NCBI GenBank assembly: GCA_037954325.1
Contig: JBBMNZ010000001.1
Location: 3,923,232-3,987,231 of the forward strand
Length of the DNA: 64,000 nucleotides
Reading direction: 5' to 3'
Source: Fistularia commersonii
Lineage: Eukaryota; Chordata; Actinopteri; Syngnathiformes; Fistulariidae
Shown here piece after piece: positions 1 to 13,235 of the stretch. The translations under genes and the position numbers were made by a program. Below the pieces are notes generated by a model. That model was not told where the DNA came from and ran no database searches. It saw only the letters and a program-made list of their open reading frames with translations. Each line of letters starts with the position of its first letter. Position 1 is the stretch's first letter.

Positions 1-2658
1 AAAATAAGAGAAGGGGGGAAAATGAAGGGGAGAGAAAAAAAAAAAGGGGGAACTCCGCGAGTGTCGGGCCAGAGACGGGGTTTTCTTCCCAAAAAAATAA
101 ATAAAATTAAATAAAATCCCATTTCTTCGTCGATCCCGGCTTTCCGATCCCGTCGCAGAGACGGTCCCCGTCCCGTCACCGGCGGCTTTCTATTTATTTT
201 TCACGAAAAATACGCTTTTTATTTTACTGTTGTGTAAATGTCAAACGGGCCTGGAGGGGATCTCTATGTCTGAAGAAAAAAAAAAAAATTAGACAAATAA
301 AAAATGAACAAAAAAAAGGAAAATCACCGTCTGGAGACTTCAATGCTGCCTTTTTCCCCGTTCCAAATAAATATGACATGTAATATAATAAACTGAAAAA
401 TATGGAAAGACAAAATGGTGTTAAGAACCATAAAAAATTACGTATAAGACGAAAAATAGATGTAAAACAATGATTTAATATAGAATATGCTTCACAGTCA
501 TGAAAACCCATGTAACTATGTAATGAATTAGAATAATAGACAAAAAAAAGAGCAAAAATAATTTCTAATCTAATGTTACTATTACTAGTACTGTATATTC
601 TAAGTCGTATTTGTAATATGACATTGATTTCTAAAAATGACCTTAAAACCAACAAGCCTCACATTTTCGTGACCTTCTTTAACCAATTGTCTCAAATTCT
701 CCCTGCTAGTTTTGCCGTACACACATATACACGCTTAGATCTCACACACACACACACACACACTGTGATAAATTCAAGCATTTATACACACATGCAACAT
801 TTTAATGTACAAAAGCCAGAGTGTGTGTGTGTGTGTGAGCTGAGTGTACGTGGGGTAATTTGGGATGGAGCAGTTGGGGTAGAGCAGCGTGTGTGTGTGT
901 GTGTGTGTGCCAGGTCCTGCCACGCTCCATCGGAGGGGGCGGGGCCCTTGGTTCCGATCCAGGGCGCGGGGAGGAAAACTCGGGTATTTCAGGTTAAGCG
1001 CGGGTTGTCAAAACTCGACAAGACTGCCTCTTAAAGCGCACACACACACACACACACACACACCCAGAGGCACACCTGTAGCCTCCTTATAAAGCTGACA
1101 CCTATGTTTGGAGTGGCGGCGCTCCCTGCCTCCTCTAATTGGTCCGGAGCGGCGGGGCCGGCAGACCCGGCCGCGGACAAAGCCGGCTCTGTTGCCGTTC
1201 CCGGGTGTTAATGTGTTTCCTTTACTGGCAGCGGCACCGCGGGACGGCCAGGACGGGGGGGGGAGACGGGGGGAGGGGGGGGAGGTGGCCGTTTCACCTC
1301 GCCCGCGGCCCCGGAGGAAAGTCTAATAAAAACGGCGGGGAGCAGACGGGAGGAGGCCGGCCAGAAACCGACACTCACTCATTCCTGCCTCCCTCAACCT
1401 TCTCCTCCTTCTCCTTTTTCTTCTTCTTCTGGATTCTAGAGTGACGGGAGCGACGTAACGCTCTGGTTGCCACGGTCGCGGATGAAAAAAAAGCGGGGGG
1501 GGGGCGATGGAGCCGAGACAGACGGCCACGTGGGCCCCGGATGGGAGGAAGGGGGATCTGGACGGATCTGGAGCCTGTGCTCCAGGTTCGGGACCAGAGA
1601 CCCCCCGAGTGGGAGAAACCAAACTCCTGTGGGGCGGGGGGGGGGGGGGGGGGGATAAGACGGTGGGCCGTTCCAACTCTTTTTCTAAATGTTTAGCAGC
1701 TGAGTCACGGTTTTGAGGTGGCGGTGGTGTTGGGGGGGGGGTCGCCATGGAAACGCCTCACCTCCAGATAAGGGTTTCTCACACACCTGCTTTGGAACCG
1801 CTCCAGGAACCCCCCCCTCCCCATCCCATCCCATCCCATCCCATCGGAGAATCCTCCGGTTTTATTTTAAGTGGTCGATTTAAGGTGGAAAACTTTTTTT
1901 TTTCTTTCCCCCTCTCCGTCCTCTTGATGTTGCCCCCCCCCCTTTATCTGCGCTGAGTTATTGCTCGAATCCATCACTGCGGCTGAGTGATTCTGCAGGA
2001 GGAGGAATCTAACCCCGGTCGGAGGCTGGCTGGATTCCAGCGAGGGGGATAAAGAGCTGTCAGCGTCTGCCGTCGCCGTACGCTTCACATTATGAATGGT
2101 GTCTAGGATGGTGAGGGATGTACGGTGTCTAGAATGGTGTGTTCCACGCTGTTCGGGCTGAGTTTAGGGGTTGGTGTGTGTGTGTGTGTGTGTGTGTGGG
2201 GGGGGTCGTCGCGGCGACGTCTCTCCGCACCTGCTCGGCTCGCCCTCGTTCCGGTTCTGACCCGACGGGTCGCCCTGGCGACGCCGGACCTGTCGCAAAA
2301 ACCGACAAAAAGCCTCGGATCCAGTTCTGTGACATCACCGCGGGATTATCTGATCGTCGTAACCGCGGCCAGTTTTACGTGTGATATTTCATTTCATTTT
2401 GGCGATCGATCAATCCATTTCATTCCTTCATGTGCTATTTGAGTAAACACAAGTATTAGTTTCAGGACTTTTTACTGCGCTGATGCCCCAGATCAGGTTA
2501 GGCAGCAAGTTAGGCTATGCCGTGTGTGTGTGTGTGTGTACGTTTGTGTATGTCTTTGTCAAAAAAAAACAAAACTCACGAACCCAACCTTACTGTTCTG
2601 TATATTTCCTGTGCATCGTGTATTTGCAAGTGTATTTGCAGTCCCTATGTCCTCTATT

Positions 2659-2706
2659 GTAAGTCGCTTTGGATAGAAGCGTCTGCCAAATGCAATGTAA
2701 TGTAGT
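2659..2706 (+). repeat. 3' tail of a fish retroposon
   Basis: The sequence GTAAGTCGCTTTGGATAGAA continuing into GCGTCTGCC and an AATGTAATGTA tail is a widespread retroposon 3' end in ray-finned fish (SINE or its LINE partner). The body of the element is not recognisable upstream. Family assignment is uncertain. A second, closer-to-consensus copy is at 18208-18270. Confidence 0.6.
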
Positions 2707-5422
2707 ATTAAACTGATATCTCATGATTAAACTATGAGTATTAAACACAAAACATTGTTATATAAACATTATTCCTATTAAGCCATCTATTATTTTCTTC
2801 CATATTTTCAGGTGTTTTCATTCATTCATCGTTTTTTTAATCTTTTTCTTTTCCCGCAGCAGCTTCTCTCCCTCCGGACTTTCCATCCCTTCATCTGCAT
2901 CCCTCCATCTTTCTTCTCCTCCACGTTTGTGTTTCGATGACGGATCTTCATTTGTCGTCCCGACGTAATCGTCGCTCCCCCACCCCGTTAATGAGGGTTC
3001 TCCTGTACTTAATTACAGGACCGTTATTTTGGGTTCTCGTGTGTGTGTGTGTGTGTTATTCTTTCCTGGGTTATACTTTATATGTTCTATAAGCGTGAAG
3101 ACCCCCGCCTCCACTTCCTGCGAGTGAATGATCGACAGGCCTCGGCGAGGATTTGTCGGCGACGAATCGCCGCAATTAGCTGCCGCTCAAAACAAGATTC
3201 CTGGTAGCCATGGCGATCGGTCGACGGGGAAAACAAACAGAGAACGGAGGACGGCGGGCGCGGATGAGCGGAGCGTGAAAAAACCTCGGCGAACCTCGGC
3301 ACGTGACGCGTCTGAGGACTTTTTGAAGGAAGTGTGTGTGTGGGGGGGGGGGTAGCAGTCACGTGACCCGGGGGAGGCGGAGCCGAGGCCCGAAAACCAA
3401 CTCGGGACGGGTTCCTCTCTCCTCCGAAAAATAACCGATGAATGGAAAACATATCCCTTTACGATTCTATCACGCGATCTGACCTTTCGGGGCTCAACCT
3501 CAACGAAAGCAGAAAGGCGAAGCCGAGGTATGCGGGGAGGCGTGTGTGCGAGAGTGCGTGCGAGTGTGTGTGTGTGTGAGCGCGTGCGCGTCCGAACATT
3601 GACTTTGGCAACGTCGTCCCAACTTCCCCAACGCTAACGGGTCTTCTCTCCTAACATAACAGTATATTATTCTATACTGCCAAGCGTGAACCGCAGGGCT
3701 CTCGGGGCAGGGAGATGGACGGGACTTCCCCAAATAAACCCCGGGTCCGGGCCGCCGCCTGGACCGGCCCGCCGGCTAGCAAACCCGCGGACGCGCACCT
3801 TGAAAAACCGCCCGGCCTCGGATCGACACGCCGCTAATAACCAGAAATTACCTTTTTTTTTTTTTTTCCCCCCTCGGTCAGAATGAGATTTCCCGGGGAC
3901 TTTTTGAGGTTTTTCGTGTTTGTCGATCCGCCGCGGCCAAATAAACACGACAGGGCAGACGGGGGTTTTCGCGCAGTTTTGCCTCGCCGGACGGCGAGGG
4001 GGGGGTGGGGTGGGGGGAGATGCGCCGTCTCATGTGTCCCTTCCCACCCCCGCTAAATCTAATCCCGCTCCTCCGAGCTGGTGTGAGGGTTGTTTGTTAT
4101 GGCTAACAGCTAGCCTAGCCTTGAGGGGAAGCCTGAACCGGCTCCTGTTTGCTTTGTTCCGCACCGCTTCCCCCGGCTCTGCGGAGCCACGCTGTTTGTT
4201 GGTCGAGCGCTCAGGTGTTCGTGAGAAGGAACGGGAGAAAGCGGGCGTGCATTCCATCGGGCCTCGCCGATCCCCGGGCTAATCCCAGGACCACCGGAGT
4301 CCAAGCTCCGCCTCGCTCCGGTCCCTTCAACGGAGTTCCCACCAACTCCTTGTTGCCGGCTAACTGCCCCAAGCTTTAGCAGCCGCGGCGACAGCTAGGC
4401 ATTCAGGGTTCACCCGTGTTGTTGTTGTTGGTTAAACAGTAGATTCTGCTGCAGAAAGTCCAACGTATCAATCAAACGCTCGCCTGATCGCATCGTCCGA
4501 ATCGGTATCACTGACGTCATTCAAGTAGGCGGCGTTGTTTGATAGACGGTGGTCGGATTTTTCGGCGTTCTCCCGCTTGGGTTCTCACCGTTTGCCCGAA
4601 CTTTCTACCGTAGTCCAAAAACGGTCAGCAGAACGGTTGTGTGTCTGGGTTAAACCCCGCCTCTCACCCCCGACGGCGTCTCGGATTGGTCGGCCCGGTG
4701 AAGCTAATGACTGCGCTAATGAAGTCCGATGTGAATTTAAAAGTACGTAAAATCGCGACTGAATCAACAATCTCAAACGATGTAAACGACGGATATTGAT
4801 TTTTAATATTATTCTGACTCCTGCTGGGAAGTGTGTATGGAAACACAGCGTGGGGGGGGGGGGGGGGGGGGGGGAATAATTTGAAAAAAGAAACACGCGG
4901 TCAAGATATTACGGCGGCGATTTGGAGTTAACCCTTCACGGAGCGGGGAGTCTCAACGCTGAGACGTTCTCACGGAGAAAAGAACCTCCTGCCAGATTCA
5001 TAAAGACATTCCGCTGACGGCTGTTTGTTTTCCAGGGGTGGACGGAGGAAGGGGGTCGGCGAGCGAGGAATGACTGACGGACGAGCAACAAACACAGCCG
5101 GACGGACGTGAACCCGCGGCGGCGACCCCTGGCCCGCCTCCGGGTGATTTCTGTGTCACCTCGGGTTTATTTCACTCTCCGGCCGCGCCCGCTTTCCCCC
5201 GCCAGAGAAAACACAGCGGCGAGGGATCGCGCGGGACTTATTTACGAAAAAAAAAAGATAACAAGGAAAAGAATAATAACAACGATGATAATGAAAATAA
5301 CAATATTAATTAATTAATTAATTAATTAATCATAAGAAAAATAATAATAACAATTAATTAATTACAAAACAATGATAGTAATAATAATAATAAAAATAAT
5401 AACAATAATAATAAGGATCGAG

Positions 5423-6270
5423 TTATTAAGATGCAATTTCGGAATATATGCATACAAATATACACATATTATTTATAAAGTGTTGTTTTTTTTGTTGTTT
5501 AGTTAGTTAGCTGTTTTTAAGTAAGTGTGGGGCCTTAATTAGAAATATATGTGCACACACGCATAATAAATAATAATAATCCTACTCATATATCTAATAT
5601 AGAATGGTATAATCGTAATGACAACAACAACAATAATAATAATAATACTAATACTAATACTAATACAAATACTAATAATGATAATAATAATAATAATAAT
5701 AATAATAATTGCAGTGTTCTGAGGATCAAAGTTAAGTTATTAAGATGCAATTTTGGAATTATATATATATATATACGTACATACACAAATTTTTTATACT
5801 TTGTTGTTTTTTTATTGTTCAGTTGGTTAGCTGTTTTTAAGTAAAGTGTTGGGCCTTAATTAGAAATATATGTGCACACACGTAATAATAAATAATAATA
5901 ATCCTACTCATATATCTAATATAGAATGGTATAATCATAATGACAACAACAACAACAACAATAATAATACTAATACTAATAAAAATAATAATAATAATTA
6001 TTATAATTGCAGTGTTCTGAGGCTCAAAGTTGAGTTATTAAGATGCAATTTTGGAATTATATACATACATAAATACACATTATCTATAAATTGTTTTTTT
6101 ATTGTTAAGTTAGTGAGCTGTTTTTAGGTAAAGTGTGGCGCCTTTATTAGAAATATACGCTCAGACACATAATAATCAATAATAATAATCCTACTCATAT
6201 ATCTAATATAGAATGGTATAATCATAATGACAACAACAACAAAAATAATAATAATAATAATAGTTAGTTA
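5423..6270. repeat. AT-rich tandem repeat, about 300-bp unit, 2.8 copies
   Basis: The motif TTATTAAGATGCAATTT recurs at about 5423, 5737 and 6035, giving periods of 314 and 298 bp. Each unit also carries TCCTACTCATATATC and a CAA/TAA trinucleotide stretch of variable length. The third copy is cut short near 6270. The copies differ mainly in the trinucleotide runs, so unit length varies by microsatellite slippage. Confidence 0.85.
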
Positions 6271-7814
6271 GTTATTGAAGTTATTCAATGCGACATGTTC
6301 TCCAGTGACAGAAAGATGATCATGCACACGCAAACATTTTCGTGATTATTGTATAATCCCGTCTAAAACATCGCGGTCGCTCCGCCGTCGTCATTTCCTG
6401 TTAGCGTAGAAACTTAAAGCTAAACCCGGACCGGGTGAAGCGATGGTTCGACGGAGGCGCCGTCGGTGAGTAAACACGCTGGATCCGAGCGGCGGGGAGC
6501 CGCGACGCGCTGGACGTTGTGAAAGCCGGCGGCGGCGGCGGCCGGACATCTGTCCACATCGCAGCGCTGCGTTCCTGCATGGTGAGCAAGAACGGCGGCA
6601 GACTCTGAGAATAGAAAAGTGGCGGGGAAAATATGCTGACTGCAGGAGGGGGGGAGGCGAGGAGCCGGAGGGGAGGGGAGGGGGGGTGGATTCAGACCAG
6701 AAAGCGCCAAGCGAGGCCCGGAGAGCTCGGGACGTGCGTTTGTTATCGGGGTTGGGCGGCGAGTTTTTACCCTTATACGGTCACGGTGCAAAAGAGGCTG
6801 CCATTTCACAGCTTTTACAGCTTTTACAGCTTTTGCAGCGCGGCGTCACCGGCTCCCGCTCGTCCATCTCAGAGCCGCTGAGATCACGTCGAGGGCGCAT
6901 GTGAAAAGTTCGGGTTTGGGGGAAAAAAAAAAAAAAAAAGTGACGGGCGACGAAAGTTATTTTTCAAACCAAAGCTGCGGCGCCCGCTCACACGCTCACA
7001 TTGCGTGTGGCGGCGGCGGCGGCGGCGGGGGGGCATCTTTCACTGGGACGCCTGCGGGAGGTGGTTATTTACAGGATCCCGTTCGAACGGCATCTAAACA
7101 TAGCAGCTGCAACATTCTTGCTTTTCTTTATGTTCCTTTTCTTTTTTTTTTTTTTTTTTTAGCTTTCGAGGAGCGGCGCCTCCCTCCCGCTCGTCCCCAT
7201 GTCACACGGAATAAGCCGTCGGGGGGGCGAGGGGGCGGGGCAGCAACCCAGGAGACGGTGTTTCGGGCCCTATTTTTACGTGAAGATATACATAGTATAT
7301 TCTATTTACTCCACAAATGGATGAACGTATGGATGTCTCTATATGACGTGTCAACGGGAGAGTGAATATTTTGTGTTTCTATATGAGGGTGAGTGGTTTT
7401 ATGGCTCCACAAGTGGATCTGTGATCAACTGGCGATCGGTCCGGGATGAAACCGACCTCCCGCCCAATGACCTCAAGAGATAGTCGCCACCTCCGCCGGT
7501 CCAGGACGACTTGTACGGATGATTAACGGATTCATTGTATTTATTCCTTTAGGTGTTCGATCTTGGATTCGTCCATTCACGGAGAGGGGGATACCTGTCA
7601 ATCACAGAGACCCGACCGCTCACCCTCTCGTTTCATTTCTGTTCCGACCAATGACTTGAGCTCCGGAGTTCGGTCCTGTTGGAGGACGGCCGCCGCCGCC
7701 GCCGCAACCCCCGCGTTCCGGCTCGCTGTCGGGCTCTGTCTCCCCTGGTTAGGCTGCGAACACCACCAGTTCCCATCACGGCCAATTTGCGGTAACCCAT
7801 TAGGGTTTACTGGC

Positions 7815-7827
7815 TGACCTCTGACCT
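7815..7827. promoter_or_regulatory. Perfect DR1 nuclear-receptor half-site pair
   Basis: TGACCTCTGACCT is two perfect AGGTCA half-sites (reverse orientation) spaced by one base, the DR1 arrangement bound by RXR heterodimers and HNF4-type receptors. The same 13-mer recurs at 11806-11818. Occupancy is unknown. Confidence 0.3.
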
Positions 7828-7862
7828 TTGCCGGGTCAAAGTCGGGCCCCGGTGCGTGCATG

Positions 7863-7898
<36 letters not shown>

Positions 7899-8390
7899 GG
7901 CGGGGGTAAATCATAAACACCTGAGCGACTGACCCGAGCGCAGCGCCGGGGATGAAGTCATGTGGAATTCATTTTGGGTCGCGGCGGCGTGTAAATCGGG
8001 TTAAACCGGCGGCCGCGACCCTCGGGGGCGGGGTTTTTTCGGCGCGCATATTGCAAAAAAAAAAAAATGTGATCGGGGCACCGCTCGCCCATGTGCGCAG
8101 GAAGTGCACGTGCGTGCGCGCCGGGCGGTTACGAGGCCTCGCGGACGGACGTGACATTTTCGCGGCGCGCAGCCGAGGCGCTCTCGCACGACGCGTCGGA
8201 TTTTTTTTTTATTGTTATTGTGGGTTCGGGCCCGAAGCTCCCGCCCAGCGATGCCAACATTCCAACTTCACCGAGACAATGTGTGATTGTTCCCTCACAC
8301 ACACACACACACACACACACAACTTGAATGGGGTCTTAATTACTCGCGATCTTTGGGAGGGCCATTCGCTAAAAGGCGCCGGCTGACAGA

Positions 8391-8402
8391 GCCCTCTAGT
8401 GG
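8391..8402 (-). promoter_or_regulatory. CTCF-like core motif
   Basis: The reverse complement reads CCACTAGAGGGC, an exact match to the CTCF core consensus. It lies about 820 bp downstream (in transcript order) of GMDS exon 6. This is a motif match only. Confidence 0.35.
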
Positions 8403-9225
8403 CTCCAGATAAACCCGACTTGGACGGACGTGGAAAACCACTACCGGGATCGGCGGGGGCGGCGTTAGCCTCCACCCCACTCAATCATTCGGACAAACAA
8501 ATGGGAAAAAAATGGAAACCCCAGTGAGAGCAGCGGGTCACTGACAGGAGCTCAAAGAAAACAAGAGAACCGAAAGGACGGGACAAATGGACCCATAAAA
8601 ATGCCACGGAAATAGGGGTCAAAAGGTCGTGTTCCTCCTCGCAGGTTTTGGGGAATTCGGTCGGGTCGGGGAGGGGAAGGGAAGGGAAGGGGCGTTCGTG
8701 CCGAGGTCCCGCCGACCTAACCGTTACGACCTGATAAATATTTTGGATGTGAACCGTCCCGTGATTTACGGGCCGTTAATAGCATTTGAGAGTTAATTGT
8801 TCCAGGGGATGGAAGATGCGGTGAGAGTCAAACCCCCGCTCGGTTTCGACCTCGGCCGCCAGGAGGAATGTTACCGTGTTTCTTTCGGTTTCCATTTTGT
8901 TTTCCGTGCTTCGGCGAAATAGTTCACCAGGCTCTACGGCTGGACCTCCGGGCGATGTTAGCGTCGATCCGAGGTTCGCAAACATGAATCGCATGGTCGC
9001 GATGGTAGATTGTTTCTGTTACCACGGTGACAAAATCCACGTGGCCATCCATGTGGAAAAACACGACTTTAAGACCAGGAAGCCGTCCGACTTGGACCGA
9101 CTGAACCAAACATCTCTAGGATCGCGTTTTATAAGCGAAAGCGAATTAGCGTTAGCATCTTTGGCTTCCGCGTGCTTTATGTTAAAGTCCGCTCATTCAA
9201 AGCGAGGAGCTAAAACGGTTCTCAC

Positions 9226-9330
9226 CTCTCCTCGGGCTCTCGTGGTTGAAGAGGATCCCGTTGACAGCGAACATGTCGTAGGCCTCCCGGAAGTTGACCA
9301 CGATCCAGTAGGCGTACAGTTTGGCGGCAC
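9226..9330 (-). CDS. gmds: GMDS exon 6 (Gly180-Arg214 equivalent), catalytic Lys
   Basis: This 105-nt exon completes Gly180 and encodes 34 residues starting AAKLYAYWIV, then VNFREAYDMF, AVNGILFNHE and SPRR, plus one base of the next Gly codon. It supplies Lys183 of the YxxxK pair and the NHESPRR segment (His209, Arg214) that contacts NADP and substrate. The acceptor is tccttcag before GTGCCGCC and the donor is gtgaga. The Asp-Met for Asn-Leu change in the AYxxF segment is the only difference noted. The next exon was not found at lower coordinates and is presumably beyond the left edge. Confidence 0.97.
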
Positions 9331-10382
9331 CTGAAGGAACAAAAGGAGGCGGAACAAAGGTGTGAGACCGCGAGAGAAGTCGGAGAGGACTTTAGCTCGG
9401 AAAGGAACGGCCGAGACGCCACCCTTCCGATCCGACGATAGGAACTCAAATGGCGGGTGTCAGCTAACGCTAGCAGCTTATGCTAGCAGCTAACGGTGAT
9501 TTTATTGGCGTGGACACAGTAAAACGCAAGAGGACTTTCGCTCGGAAAGGAACGGCCGAGACGCCACCCTCCCGATCCGATGATAGGAACTCCAATGGCG
9601 GGTGTCTGCTAACGCTAGCAGCTAACGCTAGCAGCTAACTGCGATTTCATTCGCGCGGACACAGTTAAACGCATGTTTCGGAGCATCCGGACTGTCGGCT
9701 TGAGATGGAGGACCGATCAGAGCTCAGGGTTCGAACCCACATCTGCCATTCTTATGGTTATTCCATTATTCCAAAAAATCATCCGCCACCTCCCGACTCA
9801 ACGAAAAGAAGGTGCAGCTAAACGGACAAGGAAGGTGACGTGAAGTTGTTTTGGTTTTCTTTTGTTGTGAAGGTGCAGGTCCAAAATCGTGTTTTTTTTT
9901 TTTCCCCCCTCTTCCAGTGGCTGGGAAGGTTTCCTTGAAGGTCCGATGTGGCTCCGGGAGAGATGTTTCTGTAGCCGAGCTTCACGTCGCCGTTCAAACA
10001 CGGCTCGGGTTTCACTGTCAGAAACGTTCACCGTCGGACGCCGACGACTGACCGAGCGGCGGAATCGTACGCACGGCTCCTCGCCACTTCCCCTCTCCCG
10101 GCCTTCCTCCTCCTCCTACCCTCGGCCCGTAATGAGGGGAATGCCGGCGAGGCGCCTGTTGATTCAGTCCACGGTTGTGATGTACACTGGAGGTGAAGGG
10201 CGGTTGCCATGGCGACCTCCCCTCCCTCCCAGGGTTAATTAATAGAGGAGCGGCCCTCCTTCATGATGGTATGCGCCTCCCATGCAGCCTCAGATTGAGT
10301 GCTGACAGAGGGGGAAAGTGTCAGTGAGGAGAGCCTTTAGACAACCGGGAACATGAAACCCGATCGCTAACACACGTGTATG

Positions 10383-10435
<53 letters not shown>

Positions 10436-10572
10436 CGCGCGTGTCGAGAATGAGCGCCGTGGATATAAAGGTGTCTTTGTTAAAGCGAGAGTCACTCCAG
10501 TCTTCAGTCAGACGTTTGGCCTCGGGCTGTGTGGAGAGCTAAAGCGCTGCCTGAGTACTGAAGCCCCCCTCT

Positions 10573-10620
<48 letters not shown>

Positions 10621-10880
10621 CACTTACGAACACACTCTCTAGCCTGAAGCAACTCTACAAGGTAGCAAATCCATAACTTTACCAAAGCTAAGATTTGATT
10701 GTCTTTACTTTTTAGCTCGTGTCAACTTCCATTACAAATACACACGTGCATGCACACACACATGCACACACACGTGCACACACACAAATATTACCATCTA
10801 ACATAAAGTACATAACATTAAACTTTACCCAAAGTCAGTTAACCACAAAATCGTGTTTACACATGTCAGCAGTAAGTCTG

Positions 10881-10939
<59 letters not shown>

Positions 10940-12135
10940 CACATTTACTATAACTTTTGTTCAAGTATTTAACTCTTTAGAATTCTGACCTTAACGTGTC
11001 CATGACTTTAAATACAAAGAAAGACACACACACAAGCACACACACACACACACACGCATACTCGCGCACACACACATGCACACAGAACACATTTACTACA
11101 GCTTTTGTTCAAGTATTTAACTCTTTAGTTTAGAATTCTGATCTAAACGTGTCCATGACTTTAAATACAAAGACACACACACACACACACACACACACAG
11201 ATGAAGTATTTCCCCCCTTATTTTTACCTGAATCCTGCACAACTCCAGTTTGGAGGCAAGTAAGATGCTTTAACACAGACACACACACTTTTTCTTCCTC
11301 AAACACACACACACACACACACACACACTTGTCTGGAAAAGGTGCCACGTGCGTCCGGGAGTGTGAGGGGAACCCGGTGTGTGTTAGCGTTGCGTTACCG
11401 TAGGGTGAGCGGGGGTAGAAGGGGGTGGTCTCCCGCTGAGGGATCTCCTGGACTTTGCCGAACAGCTCGCTGGTGGAGGCCTGGTAGAAGCGGACGCTGT
11501 TGGTCAGGCCGCAGGTCTTGATGGCGTCCAGGAGGCGGAGCGTCCCCACGCCGTCCACGTTGGCGGTGTACTCTGCCAGCTCGAAGGAGATCTGCGAGGG
11601 GAGAGCGACGGCGAGCGGGATTAATAATAATAATAATAATACATGGGATTTTTATAGCGCTTTTCATGACACTCAAAGACGCTTCACAAGTAAAAAAAAA
11701 AAAAAAAAAAAAGGATTAGAAGGGTTTATAATGAGAATTCCATCTTTTGATGGTTTGAAGCTCGTTTCCGACGGACAAAGATATTCAGTGACGCCGCGCC
11801 GGAGTTGACCTCTGACCTTTTTCCAGAGGCGAATTCGGACACACTTCGAAAATACCCGTGCGTCACATGATTGACAGCTTGATGACGTCGCGCGGTCCGA
11901 AGTAGAGGAGCACAAAGTAAATACGTCAACAGACGTCCTACGCGTTTCACACAAAGCATGAGTATCGCGGGTGACGCGGCGGGAGGCGGCCTCCCGGGGT
12001 CCATCACAGCCAATCAGAAAGCTCGTACCTCAAACGGAACGCCACTCCAACTCCCAGAATGCACGTTTCCAGAGCGGAGAGCCAGGAAGGGGGGGTTAGC
12101 TAACACTTTCAGAGGAACTTAAGGTTAAATCAGAA

Positions 12136-12170
<35 letters not shown>

Positions 12171-12340
12171 AGAATGGCCTCAGCCACCAAATCAGGCGTG
12201 ACGGTTAAAAGCCTGGCCGCTCGGTGGTTGCCACACCTGGGGCAGGAGGGCCGGAGACCAGGAGCCGACGGATAAAGACCCCTTTTTCTCTGGAAACTGG
12301 GAGGCAGGAACACTGGGCCTCTATGCCACTCGGGGTCCGT

Positions 12341-12375
<35 letters not shown>

Positions 12376-13202
12376 TGCTCAAACGGCGAGCGGGTTTGAT
12401 CGGGGTCAATTACCCACGGCGGCTCGGCCTAATTACCTCTGACACCCCACTCATGCTTTTCCCCTGCATTCTGGCATTTTCACTTAGCTGTCCATCATTT
12501 CCAGCAGAAAGCGACGGGACACTTAGCACAAGCCCCGCCTCCGCCGCCGCCTCCGCCTCCGCCTCCGCCTCCGCCGCGCTCCCAGGTGACAGAAGCGAAT
12601 ATTTTTTTTCCGATACACGTTCCCGACTCGGTAATTTCTTTAAACGACGTCGCCGCCATGTCGCCCCTTTCGGGCTATTTAAAGACCCGACGCTGAGCTC
12701 GCCTGCCATGTTTGAACAAATATGCGGGGGCGTTCGAGGAGGACGCCGGGATGGAATTCGGAGCGCTCGCCTCGCCCGGTCGCATTTTTCTTCTCGTCGC
12801 CAGAGCGGGGAGAAATAACGTCCGGAAGATGTCGGGATTTGTTTCGACGCGGCGAGACGTCACTCACGGCGAAATGAGCGAAATGCAGCGTGGTCGATAA
12901 AAGTATTTACTTCTGTGGCGTTAACGTGGAACGGACAACTCGTCGGATTGTCGGCGGGGTGTTTCGGGTCGATGACGCTCTAAACCTGACGTCAAATCCG
13001 TTAACCTTCGGCGCGGCGCTCCCGCCATCCTCCACCTTTTCCTTCCTCCCCCCCGCCTCCCGTGGCAGTTCTTGCACACATTCTGGTCGCCCTTCCCTGG
13101 ACTTCCTCACCCTGCTACCTCCCTTACCGAGAACAACCGCCCGCCCACCTCACCCCCGAGTCTCCGTCCTTGTGTCGGCCTTGTCTCCCCCCCCCCTCGC
13201 CT

Positions 13203-13235
<33 letters not shown>

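Larger units (their letters stand above)
1..9225 (-). other. GMDS intron 6, partial
   Basis: This stretch holds no exon I can recognise. It is moderately GC-rich with many short (CA)n or (GT)n tracts (about 742-763, 889-908, 1039-1062, 2171-2198, 7865-7895, 8297-8322), a CCATC pentamer run at 1821-1844, G homopolymers at 1636-1654 and 4852-4874, and the AT-rich tandem repeat at 5.4-6.3 kb. A fish retroposon tail sits at about 2659-2706. Open frames here are GC-driven or repeat-driven and none resembles a known protein. No GMDS exon 7 (the segment after SPRRG) is visible, so the intron exceeds 9.2 kb. Confidence 0.85.
9331..11398 (-). other. GMDS intron 5
   Basis: This 2,068-bp GT-AG intron lies between the two exons that share the catalytic site. 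It contains a 145-bp tandem duplication next to exon 6, several long CA or TG arrays (10386-10429, 10576-10618, 10882-10936, 11303-11328) and a roughly 148-bp duplication associated with the CA arrays. No exon-like open frame with a recognised product is present. Confidence 0.9.
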
